A stretch of 64,000 nt of DNA from Pyropia yezoensis (Eukaryota > Rhodophyta > Bangiophyceae > Bangiales > Bangiaceae), in assembly GCA_009829735.1 (NCBI GenBank), contig CM020618.1:19949346-20013345 (forward strand). The letters are read 5' to 3'. The notes under the pieces were generated by a model. The model was given only the letters and a program-made list of their open reading frames with translations, was not told where the DNA came from and did not search any database. Positions 32,752-42,677 of the stretch are shown piece by piece. The position numbers and the translations under genes are program-made. Position 1 is the first letter of the stretch, and every line of letters begins with the position of its first letter.

Positions 32752-34650
32752 CTAACCGGTGACAGCTCCGGCAGGCAGCGGCGGCATGGCAGACGCGGCA
32801 ACCAGCATCGCCCTCGTCAGACGTGCCGCCCGCGCTGCGCACGCTGCAGCGGGGCCGGCCGGGCTCACCGCCACCACCGCGCGCAGCGCCCACACCTGCG
32901 CCGCCAGTCCGTCGAGTGCCGCCGCCCAGTCCGCGGCCGCCACCATAGTCGCCCAAGCTGGGTGCCCGCCCACCACACACCCCCGGGGGGCTGCCGCCCG
33001 CCGCGGGGCACCCACCGGGCCGGTCGCGGGGTGGACGGCGGCGAAGGTGGCGGCGCCGCCGCCGACGCCTTCAAGGGGAACCACGACGGCCACCGCGGCC
33101 GACTCGGGCGACGGAAGGAGGGAGGCGTCGGGGGGCGGGGGGGGGTGCGACGGCGGCCGCGGAGAGGGCGGGGTGCGCGCTCGACACAAGCCCCGCCGCT
33201 CCCGCCCTAGCCGCCACCGTCGCCGGGCTCCCTCCCCGAGCCCAGCGCGTTCGCCCCCGTCGCCCACAGGAAGGCCGCCCAACAGGCGGCGCGGCGCCCC
33301 CCCCCCCCCCTTTTCCCTGGCGGCGGCCCAGCGCCGCGACCGCCTCCGCCGTGGCAGCCGCCACGGACCGCCAGTCTGGCCGGTCCACCGCCGCCGCCGA
33401 CGCCCGGCCGGAGAGGGCCTCGGCGAGGCCCCTCGCCGAGGCGGCGGCGGCGCCCAGTCGGCCCACTGCGCGCGCCGCCGCCGCCACGAGGGTGCGGGGC
33501 GGGGAAAGGGCGACGGCGGCTGCGGCGATGGCCGCCCCCGCGACTCCCGCCGCTACCCGCGCGACGACGGCCGCCGACAGGGTGGCGAGCGCCGCCGACA
33601 GGGTGGCGAGCGCCACACACAACGCCGCCACTGGGAAACAAGCCGCTTCCAGTAAGGCCACCACCTCGGACGACCCGACGCAGGCACAGCCGGCGTCCCC
33701 CCCTCCCGCCTCGGCCCGCCACGAAATTGCGGAGGCCACTCCCGAGCGCCACGCCAGAGGCAGGCTGGACGCGGCCCAGGCGGCACCCGCGCCTCCTCCC
33801 CCCCTTGCCACTGACAGCGCCGCCACCGAGCCGGGGGGGGGCACCGCCGCCATCGCATCGGCGGTGATGACCTGGAGGACGTCCCGGTGGAGAAGGGAGA
33901 CCGCCGGGGAGGGGGAAGAGCGGGGGAGGGCGTCGGCAACGACGCTGAGAAAGGGGGCGGGGTGGCCGCGCTGGTGGCCGCCCCGCGTCCGCCGGGACCA
34001 GCTGCCCTCGCCGTCGCTGTCGCTGCCACCGCCGCCCTGACGGCCGCCCTGCCCGCGCCGCCCGCCCCCGTCGCGGGCCGCGACGGGCCCGCGGGTCGAG
34101 GCACGGCCGGGCGCAGCTGCGAGGCCGGTGTCGGAGTCGGGGCGCCCCTCCCTCTCCCCTCCGGCCGCCCCAGCATCCCCGCACGCCCTTCCAGGACAGT
34201 CACCGCCGACGCCACCAACAAAATCACCGCCGCAGGGTCCTCCTCCCTCTCGCCCGCCTCCCCCCTTGGTGACCGCCCACAGCACCACCGCACGCGCCGC
34301 GCCGCGCGCCGACCCGCCCGAACGCGCTAGCTCCCGCCGCACGCCCACCACCCCGTCGCCGTGGGAGGAGAAGGCGCGGAGGGTGGCCCCAATCGCCGCC
34401 TGACAGGGTCAGGTCCGCCGGGTAGGCGGCCGCGGCAAAGGCGCCGGCGCAGCCGCCGCCGCCCCCAACCTTTCCATACCCGCCACCGCCGGCAGACCCC
34501 GACGTGGCTTCCACCCAAGCAATTGGTGGTGCCGTAGCCGCCACTACCGCCGCCACCCCCGGAGGCGCCGCGACGGCCGCCGCCACCGCCGTAGCGTCCG
34601 TCAAGAACAACGCCGAGTCCGCGTCGTCGCCAGCGCCGAGCCCACAACAA
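32752..34650 (-). CDS. Unknown Ala-rich protein with hydrophobic segment (frame uncertain)
   Basis: Protein-like pieces run along the minus strand in three frames. Near 34610-34400: FLTDATAVAAAVAAPPGVAA. Near 34390-34290: AAIGATLRAFSSHGDGVVG and ARAVVLWAVTKG, starting just after a TGTCAG that could be a 3' splice site (34409-34404). Near 33690-33350: a long hydrophobic segment (EVVALLEAACFPVAALCVAL) then an Ala/Arg helix and RPDWRSVAAATAEAVAAL. Near 33000-32752: ATMVAAADWAAALDGLAAQ and VWALRAVVAVSPAGPA, ending in TAG. One change of frame coincides with a C run near 33297-33310. I recognise no family. A membrane protein with C-terminal amphipathic helices is the plainest reading. Confidence 0.4.
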
Positions 34651-35238
34651 GCCGCGCGTAGGCCCCAGTCGTTGTCGCCCTCCTCCCGCTCCCCTCCCCC
34701 CCTCCCCCCCGGCCCCTCCCCCCCTTCGCAAACTCCGCAAACGCCGACGGCCAGCCCTCCCTTCCCCCCTCTCTTCCGCAGGGCACAGAGTCAACCCGCG
34801 GCGGCCCCACGCCCGCCGCCCCCAGGACCCGGAGCGCGTCGGTACACAGCGGCGTCGTCGCCGACCGCACCGGTCACATCCGAAGCGGCCGCATCCGCAC
34901 GGACACCACCCGCACCGGCTCGGTCTGTACCGGCAGCGTGTGCACCCACCATGCCTGCCCCATCCACGTCTTCAACGGCCACGTCGGCTGCGGCCTCATT
35001 CGCGCCACCACCCTCCACGCGGTGGTGGCGGCCGCGGCGACGCCCCGCTGCGCGGGCGGGGACGTCCCCCGCGTCCTCGCGCCCGGCCCCTTTGCGGGTG
35101 CCGCCGCGGCCGCCGCCGCCGTCGCGCCGCCCTTGTACCCTGGCCTTCTGTTCGTGGCCAGCGGTGGGACCCACCCGCAACGCCAGCAGCTTGGCATGAG
35201 AGTCCTTCGTACCACCACACCCGACTGCTCCAGCAATG
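34651..35238. other. Ambiguous coding-like segment
   Basis: On the plus strand one frame reads with mixed composition from about 34830 to 35190 (SGVVADRTGHIRSGRIRTDT, then HACPIHVFNGHVGCGLIRAT and VAPPLYPGLLFVASGG), which looks like protein with His and Cys. On the minus strand a frame is also open. I cannot assign a gene or family. Confidence 0.25.
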
Positions 35239-37218
35239 CTACGACAAGGCGCCGCTTGCCGGTGCCAACCCTTGAAGCTCAGAACTCTTGCACTCGGCCA
35301 AGTACAGCTCTTGCAGAGAACGAAACGCCGCATTGGCGACGCCTACAGAGTTAGCATTAGCAGCTGCCAGCCACCACTTCCACCCTTGCGCGTGCGAGCT
35401 GTTGTCGTGGACGCCCCACCGCATGACGCGGATCATGAAGAGGTCGAGCTCTTGGGCCTCGCCCGTGACGGAAAAGCGGCCCTTCCACTTGTTGGTATCC
35501 TGCCAGACCCTCCTCAGGCTCTCGGGCAAGTGGTTGGCAGAGTGCTCGTCCATGAAGAAGGACGTGTCCCAGTCCATGATCTTGACATCAATCTTGTCGC
35601 TGCCTTGTCGCCAAGCAATGTTGGACACGTAGAGGTCGCCATGCACCACACGAGCGGCGTGCAGCCGAGAAACAACCCGGTCGCACTCGTCGACAAACAA
35701 ATTGGCCGTTGCCCAGTCCGCAGGCACAAAGAGGTGGTAGGGCGGGTCTGCCTTCGCCAAGTTGGGAAAGATCATGTCCATCGTGTTGGCACTTGGCGAA
35801 TGGGCGCGACGGACGGCGCAAAACCCCATGGGAAAGCAAATGCACTCTCGAGGCCCGACTCGGTAAAGGTGCGATAGCACGCGCATCATGTGCCAAATCG
35901 AGTTGTCCAGCGTGTCCAGAGCCTGGTACGAGACGCAGTTGCGCTTGCAGTAGAGAGTATCGGGGACCGTGGACACGTCCACCGCAGGTACTGACACCGC
36001 GCGAGCCTCCCTGACAAGCTGCATCAGCTCTTGAACGTGCGAGCGCATCTTGATGTAGTGTAGGTCAGCCAAGCGGGCGTCTTCCAGGTCCGACAAATCC
36101 AGCTCCTTGCTCGTAACAATGCTCATGGGGATGCACCCACCAGCAATGAAGATGGCGCCAAACTGGACGTTCTTGCCCGTCGCCACGTCCACAGGCACAA
36201 TGACGTCCTCGGCCCGAAGACCCCGCTGCAACAAGCCCACAGCAACACACGACCCGGTTGCAAGCGCCTGCGGCAGAGCTTCCAGGCAAGAGAAGGATGA
36301 GCCCTTGTACTCACGCACACGCAGCGGCACAAAGTCATTGGCGCGCAGATCAAAACCGCCAACGTTGTCTGGAGTGGAAGATTCCGACGCCTGGATGACC
36401 GGCAGCTTCAACTGCAAGATGGACCGCTGCTTGTAGACCACTTCACTATCAGCTCGGTACAGCCCATCCAACAGCGTCCCAAAAGCATTCTCCACCCCAA
36501 CACAGCTCGACCTGCTCGTTTCGGGAGCGCCTTTCATGCTCGTCTTGAACATGACGCCGGCCATGAGTCGTGGTTGGGCAGCATCTGCCTCAGCCATCGC
36601 CAACGGGCGGTCTGGAACAAGCGCACGCCACACGCGCCCGTCGCTCGTCGGGTCGAAGCACATGCACTGCAGCGTCGAAGGCCCGACCTTGCCGCAGCTC
36701 TTCGACGCAACTTGATCCGACGCTTTCCGAGGCTCGGTGACAAAGACAGCGTCTGCTACACCAGCTGCACGCGGGGAATGCTGCGGCGGTCGGGTCGCAC
36801 GAAGACGTCGCACATCGTCCGTAAGCCGGCGTACCTTTGCTTCCAGCCGGGACACATCGTCGAGACGATCACGGATCCGCGATGCGGTCGCCTGGATGTC
36901 AAGCTTCAAATGAAGCTGCGGACATCGCTTGGCGTCGTTGAGCAGCACGACGTTCTGGCTGGCGACATAGTCCGCCTTCGCCACTTCCTCCTTTGTCGAT
37001 AACACCTCGTACATGGTGGTCTGCATGTCACTTGACGATGAAGAAAGAGTCGCTTGAGAAGATGCCGCGCTGGCATTTCTGAACAAGTCACGCTTGAGAG
37101 CAGAGTTGGCAACGGCTTCCTCGTAGGTAGGGACCTGTCCCAGCGAGTCAAGAGCCTCAGACGCAGCTCTTCTGGTCGCCTCCACAGCTGCTTGCTCACA
37201 GGAGTTACCCCCCTCCAT
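35239..37218 (-). CDS. Kinase-like protein with HGD catalytic loop
   Basis: Intronless, 659 residues from the ATG at 37218, with lower GC and far less Ala/Gly than its neighbours. Residues ~105-145 form a basic coiled coil (RLDDVSRLEAKVRRLTDDVR). From ~320 the sequence looks like a kinase fold: SFSCLEALPQALATGSCVAV, then PVDVATGKNVQFGAIFIAGG. The catalytic loop VVHGDLYVSNIAW at ~524-536 has the His-Gly-Asp-x4-Asn pattern of atypical kinases, and VKIMDWDTSFF at ~546 replaces DFG with DWD. This resembles kinase-like domains of Crinkler-type and other expanded families in fungi, oomycetes and algae; I cannot name one firmly. No classical glycine loop is obvious, so activity is uncertain. Its composition suggests a different history from neighbours, perhaps transfer or a mobile multicopy family. 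Confidence 0.75.
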   Translation of the reverse strand: MEGGNSCEQAAVEATRRAASEALDSLGQVPTYEEAVANSALKRDLFRNASAASSQATLSSSSSDMQTTMYEVLSTKEEVAKADYVASQNVVLLNDAKRCPQLHLKLDIQATASRIRDRLDDVSRLEAKVRRLTDDVRRLRATRPPQHSPRAAGVADAVFVTEPRKASDQVASKSCGKVGPSTLQCMCFDPTSDGRVWRALVPDRPLAMAEADAAQPRLMAGVMFKTSMKGAPETSRSSCVGVENAFGTLLDGLYRADSEVVYKQRSILQLKLPVIQASESSTPDNVGGFDLRANDFVPLRVREYKGSSFSCLEALPQALATGSCVAVGLLQRGLRAEDVIVPVDVATGKNVQFGAIFIAGGCIPMSIVTSKELDLSDLEDARLADLHYIKMRSHVQELMQLVREARAVSVPAVDVSTVPDTLYCKRNCVSYQALDTLDNSIWHMMRVLSHLYRVGPRECICFPMGFCAVRRAHSPSANTMDMIFPNLAKADPPYHLFVPADWATANLFVDECDRVVSRLHAARVVHGDLYVSNIAWRQGSDKIDVKIMDWDTSFFMDEHSANHLPESLRRVWQDTNKWKGRFSVTGEAQELDLFMIRVMRWGVHDNSSHAQGWKWWLAAANANSVGVANAAFRSLQELYLAECKSSELQGLAPASGALS

Positions 37219-38417
37219 GGCGAGGGGGACTAGCGCACAAGTCGAGCCGGGAAGCCACGGAGATGTCGATGGCGCACGGCATCAGTCGATGGAAGCGACA
37301 GTGGATGACAGCAGCGACAGAGCGGCATCTGTGACTACAGGCAACAGCACGCGGGAGTGGTGACCGCAGGTGACGGCGCGCAGCAAGGGTGACCGACAAC
37401 AACAGCGCGCGTCAAGCCCGACACGCAAGACCTCGTGGGAAAGCTGGTGCAGCGGGCGTCGGAGCGCGGCAACGGCGGCGGCAACGTCAGCCACCCGCTA
37501 CGGCACGAGGCAACGGCTAGGCCACGGAACGGCGCGCAGCAATGGCAAGTGTGGGTGACGGCACGCGGAAACGACGACCGCGGATAGACTGGTGTGCGGC
37601 AGACTGCCAGCATCTGTGTTCACACCTGCTTTGGGGTCCAGTGTTTGAAATCAGAAGGTTGTTTGTTTCTTGGTTTGAGAGACTCGCCAAATCCCTATAT
37701 TAACAGCTCTGGCAGATGAGGAAAAGCTGGTTTGTTTGTGTCTGAGGCAGCCGGCTGCAGCACTCTTTCGTCTGTGTTTGCCAGTCGGCTTGCACGCTTG
37801 GTCCACATCCCCTACCTCCGCACCCTCTCCCCCCGCCGCCCCCCTCACCCTCGCTCCTCCAAACCGTGCCCCCCTCACTTCCGCCCCCTCCCCCCGCCCG
37901 CTCTCCAACGGCAGCCGCCCGTGCTCCCGCTCCGCCTACGACCCCCCCCACGCTCTCGTGCCTTCCCCCCCCGCCTGCTCCCGCGGCGGCGGAAAAACGT
38001 GCCGACGCCACAACGATGCCATCTGCACAGTGTGCTGGCGCCACAAGGGTGCCACCACCGTCTCTTCAAGAGTAGACGACGGGTGCCAGCCATCCCATGC
38101 CGCCCAGCTGGGCCCATCTTGCAAAGACAAACAGACAACGCCGTCGCCCCCCCCGCCCACCTCCTCTCTCTCAACACCCCCCCGTCCCCCACCTCCGCCT
38201 CCGCTCCCACGTCCCCCCTTCCCCCGCTTGCCGCCGTGGCGGCTCCCATCACGTGCTGGTGCCACAAGAAGGTCGTCAACACCGGGTGCCAGAGCGGCGA
38301 GGACGACGTCGCCAAGAGCTTGAAGACCCCAGCAGAGTATCTCCGCTGAGAGGAAGCCACGGCTAGATGGCGCGGCCGCCGGGGTGGTCCTCCGGAAGAG
38401 AGGATGAACAGAAGGGT

Positions 38418-38522
38418 GGCAGGTGGGTATGGATTGGCGACAGGTGAATGGGGATGGACGGCTGGTGGGTAGGGAATGGCGGCCGGTGGGTGGAGACGAG
38501 CGGCAGGTGGCTAGGGTGTTGG
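38418..38522. repeat. 21-bp minisatellite, five units
   Basis: Five adjacent 21-base units of the form GGCnGGTGGGTannGnATGGC at 38418, 38439, 38460, 38481 and 38502. Units 1, 3 and 4 are closest to each other. On the minus strand they read as a seven-residue Pro/His repeat, but no gene context supports coding. Confidence 0.85.
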
Positions 38523-38680
38523 GGTAGGCGGATGAGGACGGGCGGGGGGTGAATTAAAGGGGCTGGGCCTCGGTTACCTTCGTGCAACTGTCCCCCCTCG
38601 TCCGCCCGCGGAGGTTGTGCTCGTGTGGTGCCACGCGCAGTGGCGCACCCCCCTCTGCAGGCCATGGGTCTGCCGAGGCA

Positions 38681-38794
38681 GGGTACCTACATTTCTCAGC
38701 AAGACGGCCTTCACGGTACCTGTGGGGCCCTCGGCTTCTGTAAGCAGGCCCTCACGACCCCCTGAAGGGGGTCTTACACAGAATGTAGGTACCC
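38681..38794. mobile_element. 114-bp terminal-inverted-repeat element (MITE-like)
   Basis: Perfect 13-bp terminal inverted repeats, GGGTACCTACATT at 38681-38693 and AATGTAGGTACCC at 38782-38794, with weaker complementarity continuing inward (CTCAGCAAGAC against GTCTTACACAG). An internal perfect palindrome, GACCCCCTGAAGGGGGTC, lies at about 38757-38774. There is no coding capacity. Flanks show no clear target-site duplication. It ends 65 bases upstream of the sucrose-transporter fragment's ATG. Confidence 0.6.
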
Positions 38795-38858
38795 GGTGAT
38801 ACATAGACCCGCTGCGCCGTCGCCTTTCTCCTCTGGGGCAGCCCCGGCGTCTTTGTGC

Positions 38859-39465
38859 ATGACGGCCCCTGCCGAGGTGGCCGCCGTCGGGACGGCGACC
38901 GCCGCGCCCGTCAGCAGCGGTGGCGCGGCGACAGCGGGCGCTGACGCTGCCGCAGTGGCCGGTGGAACCCCTGGCGGGGCCGGCGATGGTGGCGGCCCTC
39001 CCTCTGCGACCGGGGACGCCCCCCGCTTCCCCCCTTCCCCCTGCTCTGCAGACGCTGACGGGGAGTTCCCCATGGGGCGGCGGCGCCTCCCTGGGGCGAC
39101 CGGCGCCCCCCGGGTGTCGACCGCGTGGCTGGCGCTGATGGCGTCGACCGTCCCGGGCCTCTCCTTTTGTTGGGTGCTCAAGTATGCGCTCGCCACCCCC
39201 CACCTGGCGCACACGCTCGGCGCGTCGGCGGCGGTGTCGCACGCGCTCTGGGCGCTCAACCCCCTGACGGGCCTCCTCTCGCTGTTGATTAGCACCCTCT
39301 CGGACGGGCACGCCAGCCGCTACGGCCGGCGCCGCCCGTTTGTCGCTGCCGGCGCGGCGGCGTCGGTGGTGGGCATGACGGTCTTTCCGTGGGCGGGGTC
39401 GGTGCTCCCCGTGGCCGACCGTCAGCAAGCCGGGCCACCGCCGTTGTCCTGTGGATTGTGGATTG
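38859..39465 (+). pseudogene. Sucrose transporter (GPH family), N-terminal fragment
   Basis: From the ATG at 38859, an Ala-rich N-terminus (~95 residues) is followed by LALMASTVPGLSFCWVLKYA and TPHLAHTLGASAAVSHALWA, membrane spans 1 and 2 of a sucrose/H+ symporter, then LNPLTGLLSLLISTLSD and HASRYGRRRPFVAAGAAASV. The R-x-G-R-R-R-P-F loop between spans 2 and 3 is the GPH family signature. Likeness fades after span 3-4 (AVVLWIVD in another frame, followed by TGA near 39465). The remaining eight or so spans are absent, and Sec61 alpha starts only ~250 bases later. So the gene is truncated, probably by rearrangement. Distant introns cannot rescue it because the next sequence is another gene. Confidence 0.7.
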
Positions 39466-39712
39466 ACTCGGCCTCATCCGTCGTGGCCATCCCCTCTTGG
39501 CGGTCCCTTACACGGACTCCGCGCTTCCCCGTGCGCCCCCGTCGCGTCCGTCGTCACCCCGCCCCCTTTCTGCGGCCCGTGCTGCGTCACCCTCTGGTGA
39601 CGCCCCTCCGCCCGCTTCATTCCCCGGTCCGCCCTCTCCCCCCCCCCGCGGCCACCCACCACGACCACCGTCGGCACGGCGGAGCGCGCGCGCGGCGCGC
39701 TGCGAGGCTACC

Positions 39713-41138
39713 ATGGGGTTCAAGCTGCTGAGCCTGGTGCGGCCGTTCATGCCGCTGCTCCCAGACGTGGAGCAGCCGGGCAAGAAAATCATGTTCAAGG
39801 AGAAGGTGCTGTGGACAGTGACGACGCTGCTCATCTACCTGGTCTGCTGGCAGATCCCCCTGTACGGTGTCAAGAACACCAAGAGCTCCGATCCATTCTA
39901 CGCCCTCCGCGTGGTTCTCGCCGCGTCGAACCGGGGAACGCTGATGGAGCTGGGCATCTTGCCGATTATTACGGCCGGCCTGATTATGCAGCTGCTGGCG
40001 GGGACGCGCATCATTGAGGTGGACGGCTCGTCGCGGGAGGACCGGGCGCTCTTTTCGGGCGCCCAGAAGCTGGTGGGCATCCTCATTTCCCTTGGGGAGG
40101 CGTGCATTTACGTGTGGTCGGGCATGTACGGGGACCTGAGGGTGCTGGGCTGGGGTAACGCCCTGCTCATCATCACCCAGCTGTTTGTGGCGGGGATGCT
40201 GGTGCTGCTGCTGGACGAGATGCTGCAAAAGGGCTTTGGCCTGGGGAGTGGCATCTCGCTGTTCATCGAGACCAACCTGTGCGAGACGGTCATCTGGTCG
40301 GCGCTGTCGCCCATGACGGTCAACGTGGGGCGCGGCGTCGAGTTTGAGGGCGCCTTCATCTCCCTCTTTTACTTGCTGCTGACTCGGTCGGACAAGATCC
40401 GGGCGCTGCGCGAGGCCTTTTTCCGGCCCGAGCTACCCAACGTTTCCAACGTGCTGTCCACGTTTGTCGTGTTTGCGGTGGTGATCTACTTCCAGGGCTT
40501 CCGCGTGGACCTGCCGGTCAAAAGCTCCAAAATGCGCGGGCAGCAGGGCACGTACCCCATCAAGCTGTTCTACACGTCCAACATGCCCATCATCCTGCAG
40601 ACCGCGCTCGTGTCCAACCTCTACTTCCTGTCGCATATGCTGTACCGCCAGTACCCGTCCAACATCCTGGTCAACTTGCTGGGCCGGTGGCGCACGTTCC
40701 GGGACTCGAGCCACATGGTGCCCGCGGGGGGGCTCGCGTACTACATCTCCCCCCCGCCGACGGTGCTGGCGCTGGTGAAGGACCCGGTGCGCGCCATGAC
40801 GTACGTGGCGTTTGTGCTGGCCGCGTGCGGCCTGCTGTCCAAGTACTGGATTGAGGTGTCGGGGTCGATCGCGAGCGATGTGGCTCGGCAGCTGCGGGAC
40901 CAGCAGATCACGCTCAAGGGTCACCGGGAGACGTCACTGGTCAAGGAGCTGAACCGGTACATCCCGACGGCCGCGGCGTTTGGCGGCATGTGCGTGGGGA
41001 TGCTGACGATCCTTGCCGACTTCTGGGCGCCATTGGCTCGGGCACGGGCATCCTGCTGGCCGTCACGATCATCTACTAGTACTTGAGATCTTCTCCAAGG
41101 AGACGGCCAACGAGAGTGGCCTCATGTTCTTCTCTTAG
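39713..41138 (+). CDS. SEC61A: Sec61 alpha translocon subunit, 3' end disrupted
   Basis: Intronless. From the ATG at 39713 it encodes the central pore subunit of the ER Sec61 translocon, a ten-span membrane protein. The N-terminus [20 protein letters not shown] is typical. Plug and lateral-gate regions, the cytosolic loop ([20 protein letters not shown]) and [10 protein letters not shown] are all present. The first 437 codons are intact. Three lesions follow: loss of one base after 41023 (DF, then Met-Gly-Ala-Ile-Gly expected), TAG at 41077-41079 where Gln is expected after IIY, and loss of one base near 41083. Read piecewise, the C-terminus continues ([17 protein letters not shown]) to TAG at 41136, giving the family's usual ~475 residues. 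As written, translation ends at 41086 with an aberrant tail. This is either a decaying copy or locally poor sequence. Confidence 0.93.
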
Positions 41139-41535
41139 GGTTCCGTGCCTGAACATTTGCTCGCTCATTTGCTCTCCTCGCACGAAGCGTGCGGGCGTGT
41201 GCCGTTGCGCGTGCCTGTGGGCCTGGAGGTGGTGCGTCTCCTCGCTCGCCCCCGTGCGCTGCAGCGGCGGTGTCTCCCCCACATCGAGTGCGCTCTCTGC
41301 CCTCTGGCGTGCACAGGGCCTGTGGTGGGGGATGTCATACCCCGGGGTCTGTATGTGGATGCGTTTCGCGTCTTCTTGGTGCCTCTCTTTCCTCCTTTAT
41401 ATCGTGTCGTCTGCCCTCGTGTTGTCTGGTGCCTTGATGAACAGGAACAAGAAAGAAAGAAAAACAACTCGTCCCTGCTCCGATCGTTGCGATTGCTGCC
41501 GACAACCACTCTTCTATGCGATTCCCCCCTTTGCC
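41139..41535. other. Convergent 3' region
   Basis: Between the end of Sec61 alpha and the minus-strand GH17 gene. It is less GC-rich than average, with an A-rich patch at 41440-41470. No gene is seen; it should contain both 3' untranslated regions. Confidence 0.5.
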
Positions 41536-42677
41536 TCACACCCCCTGCGTCGGCGGCGGGACTCCCCCCCCCTTGTCCCCCCGCGCACAGTCGAGCAGCC
41601 CCCACGCGTAGTCGGCCCCCCCCGGAAACGGGGACGGCGCCCACCGGCGCTTCCAGTCATCGTCGGCGAGGCCAATCCACGTGGCCGCCACCCCCGCCGC
41701 CGTCGCCGCCGCCTCAATCTGTCGCGCGTACGCGGCCGCGGCGGCCACGGACGGGATAGCCGTGGTGTTGGCGCCGCCCGCGGGGGCGCGCCACGGGGGC
41801 CCCCGCATCGGGAAGCCCGTCTCGCTCAGCGCCACTTCCTTGCCCGTTGCGCCGCCGCCACGGCCGCGACGCGGTCGAGCACCGCCCCCGACACGTCGGC
41901 CGCGAGCGGGTCGGCGCCCGAATAGTAGGGGTGAACCTGGACGCCGAGCACGTCGAGCTCCCGCGCGAGCGCCGCCGCCGGCGAGTCGCCCGTCGCGGCC
42001 AGCCAGTGCGCCCCAATCTCGGTCACGCCCACCTTGGGCGCCGCCGCCGCCGGCCGCCCCGCCGCCGCCGCCGCCCCCGCCGCCGCCGCGACCGCGGCGC
42101 GGACGCGGCGCACGACGGCCGCGACGGTGGCGACGGGCAGCCCGTGGATGCTCGTCGCCTCGTTGCCTACCCAGATGGTGCGGATGACGTCGCCATACCC
42201 GTCGGCCAGCGCCGCGCCGATCAGCGCCACCTCCCGGTCCACCGCCGCCGCATCGGCGCCCACCCACACGCCCGCGTCGACGGTCATGCCGCCCGCCCGA
42301 GCGGCGTCGTAGATGACCCGGTTGGCCGCGTCGCACACCGCCGAGTAGGTGCGCACGCGGGGGGTGAGCGCGTGCAGGCGCGCCATGTCGGCGGCGACGC
42401 GCTCGGGCGGCAGGCAAAAGTCGCCGCCGTCGGCGGGGCGGAAGGGCGGGCACGTGCGGCCGGGGGAGCCCTGGAAGGGCGCGTACGCGATGGAGTGGAA
42501 GTTGGTGCCGGGGGGGGAGCGGCGCCGGGGCGTGGCCTGTGGACACGGCGCCGCCGACGCCACGCGGGAGACCAGCTGGACGCCGGCGACGGACGGCGGG
42601 AGCAGGGCCACCGCCACCGCGGCCGCCACGGCCGCCACTTTCGCCGCTACCCCCGTTGCTGTCGCCTGTGCCTTCAT
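41536..42677 (-). CDS. GH17 glucan beta-1,3-glucosidase-like, one frameshift
   Basis: From the ATG at 42677: an Ala/Val-rich signal peptide (~30 residues), then a single GH17 (beta/alpha)8 domain. Seen in order: NFHSIAYAPF, a Cys-containing loop, LTPRVRTYSAVCDAANRVI, GGMTVDAGVWVG, and TIWVGNEATS with the acid/base Glu at 42159-42161. After VLGVQVHPYYSG the frame changes near 41845-41890, and the nucleophile Glu follows in LSETGFPMRGPPW (41821-41823). The C-terminal strand-helix (WIGLADDDWK, YAWGLLDC) ends at 41536. GH17 enzymes of this short type act on beta-1,3-glucans in cell walls and are secreted. The frameshift sits in repetitive GCG/GCC sequence and removes the nucleophile from the leading frame, so the gene is dead unless it is a sequence error. 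Confidence 0.85.

Larger units (their letters stand above)
37219..38858. other. Intergenic with repeats, no gene supported
   Basis: Flank of the kinase-like gene (likely promoter near 37220-37700, with AT-rich sequence at 37620-37735), then Pro-rich low-complexity open frames on both strands at 37730-38350 that I do not trust, then a minisatellite and a small inverted-repeat element listed separately. Confidence 0.4.

Noticed and set aside
37730..38350. Pro-rich ORFs on both strands as a gene
   Set aside because: Overlapping frames are all low-complexity, with no conserved motif or clear start. Composition alone explains them.
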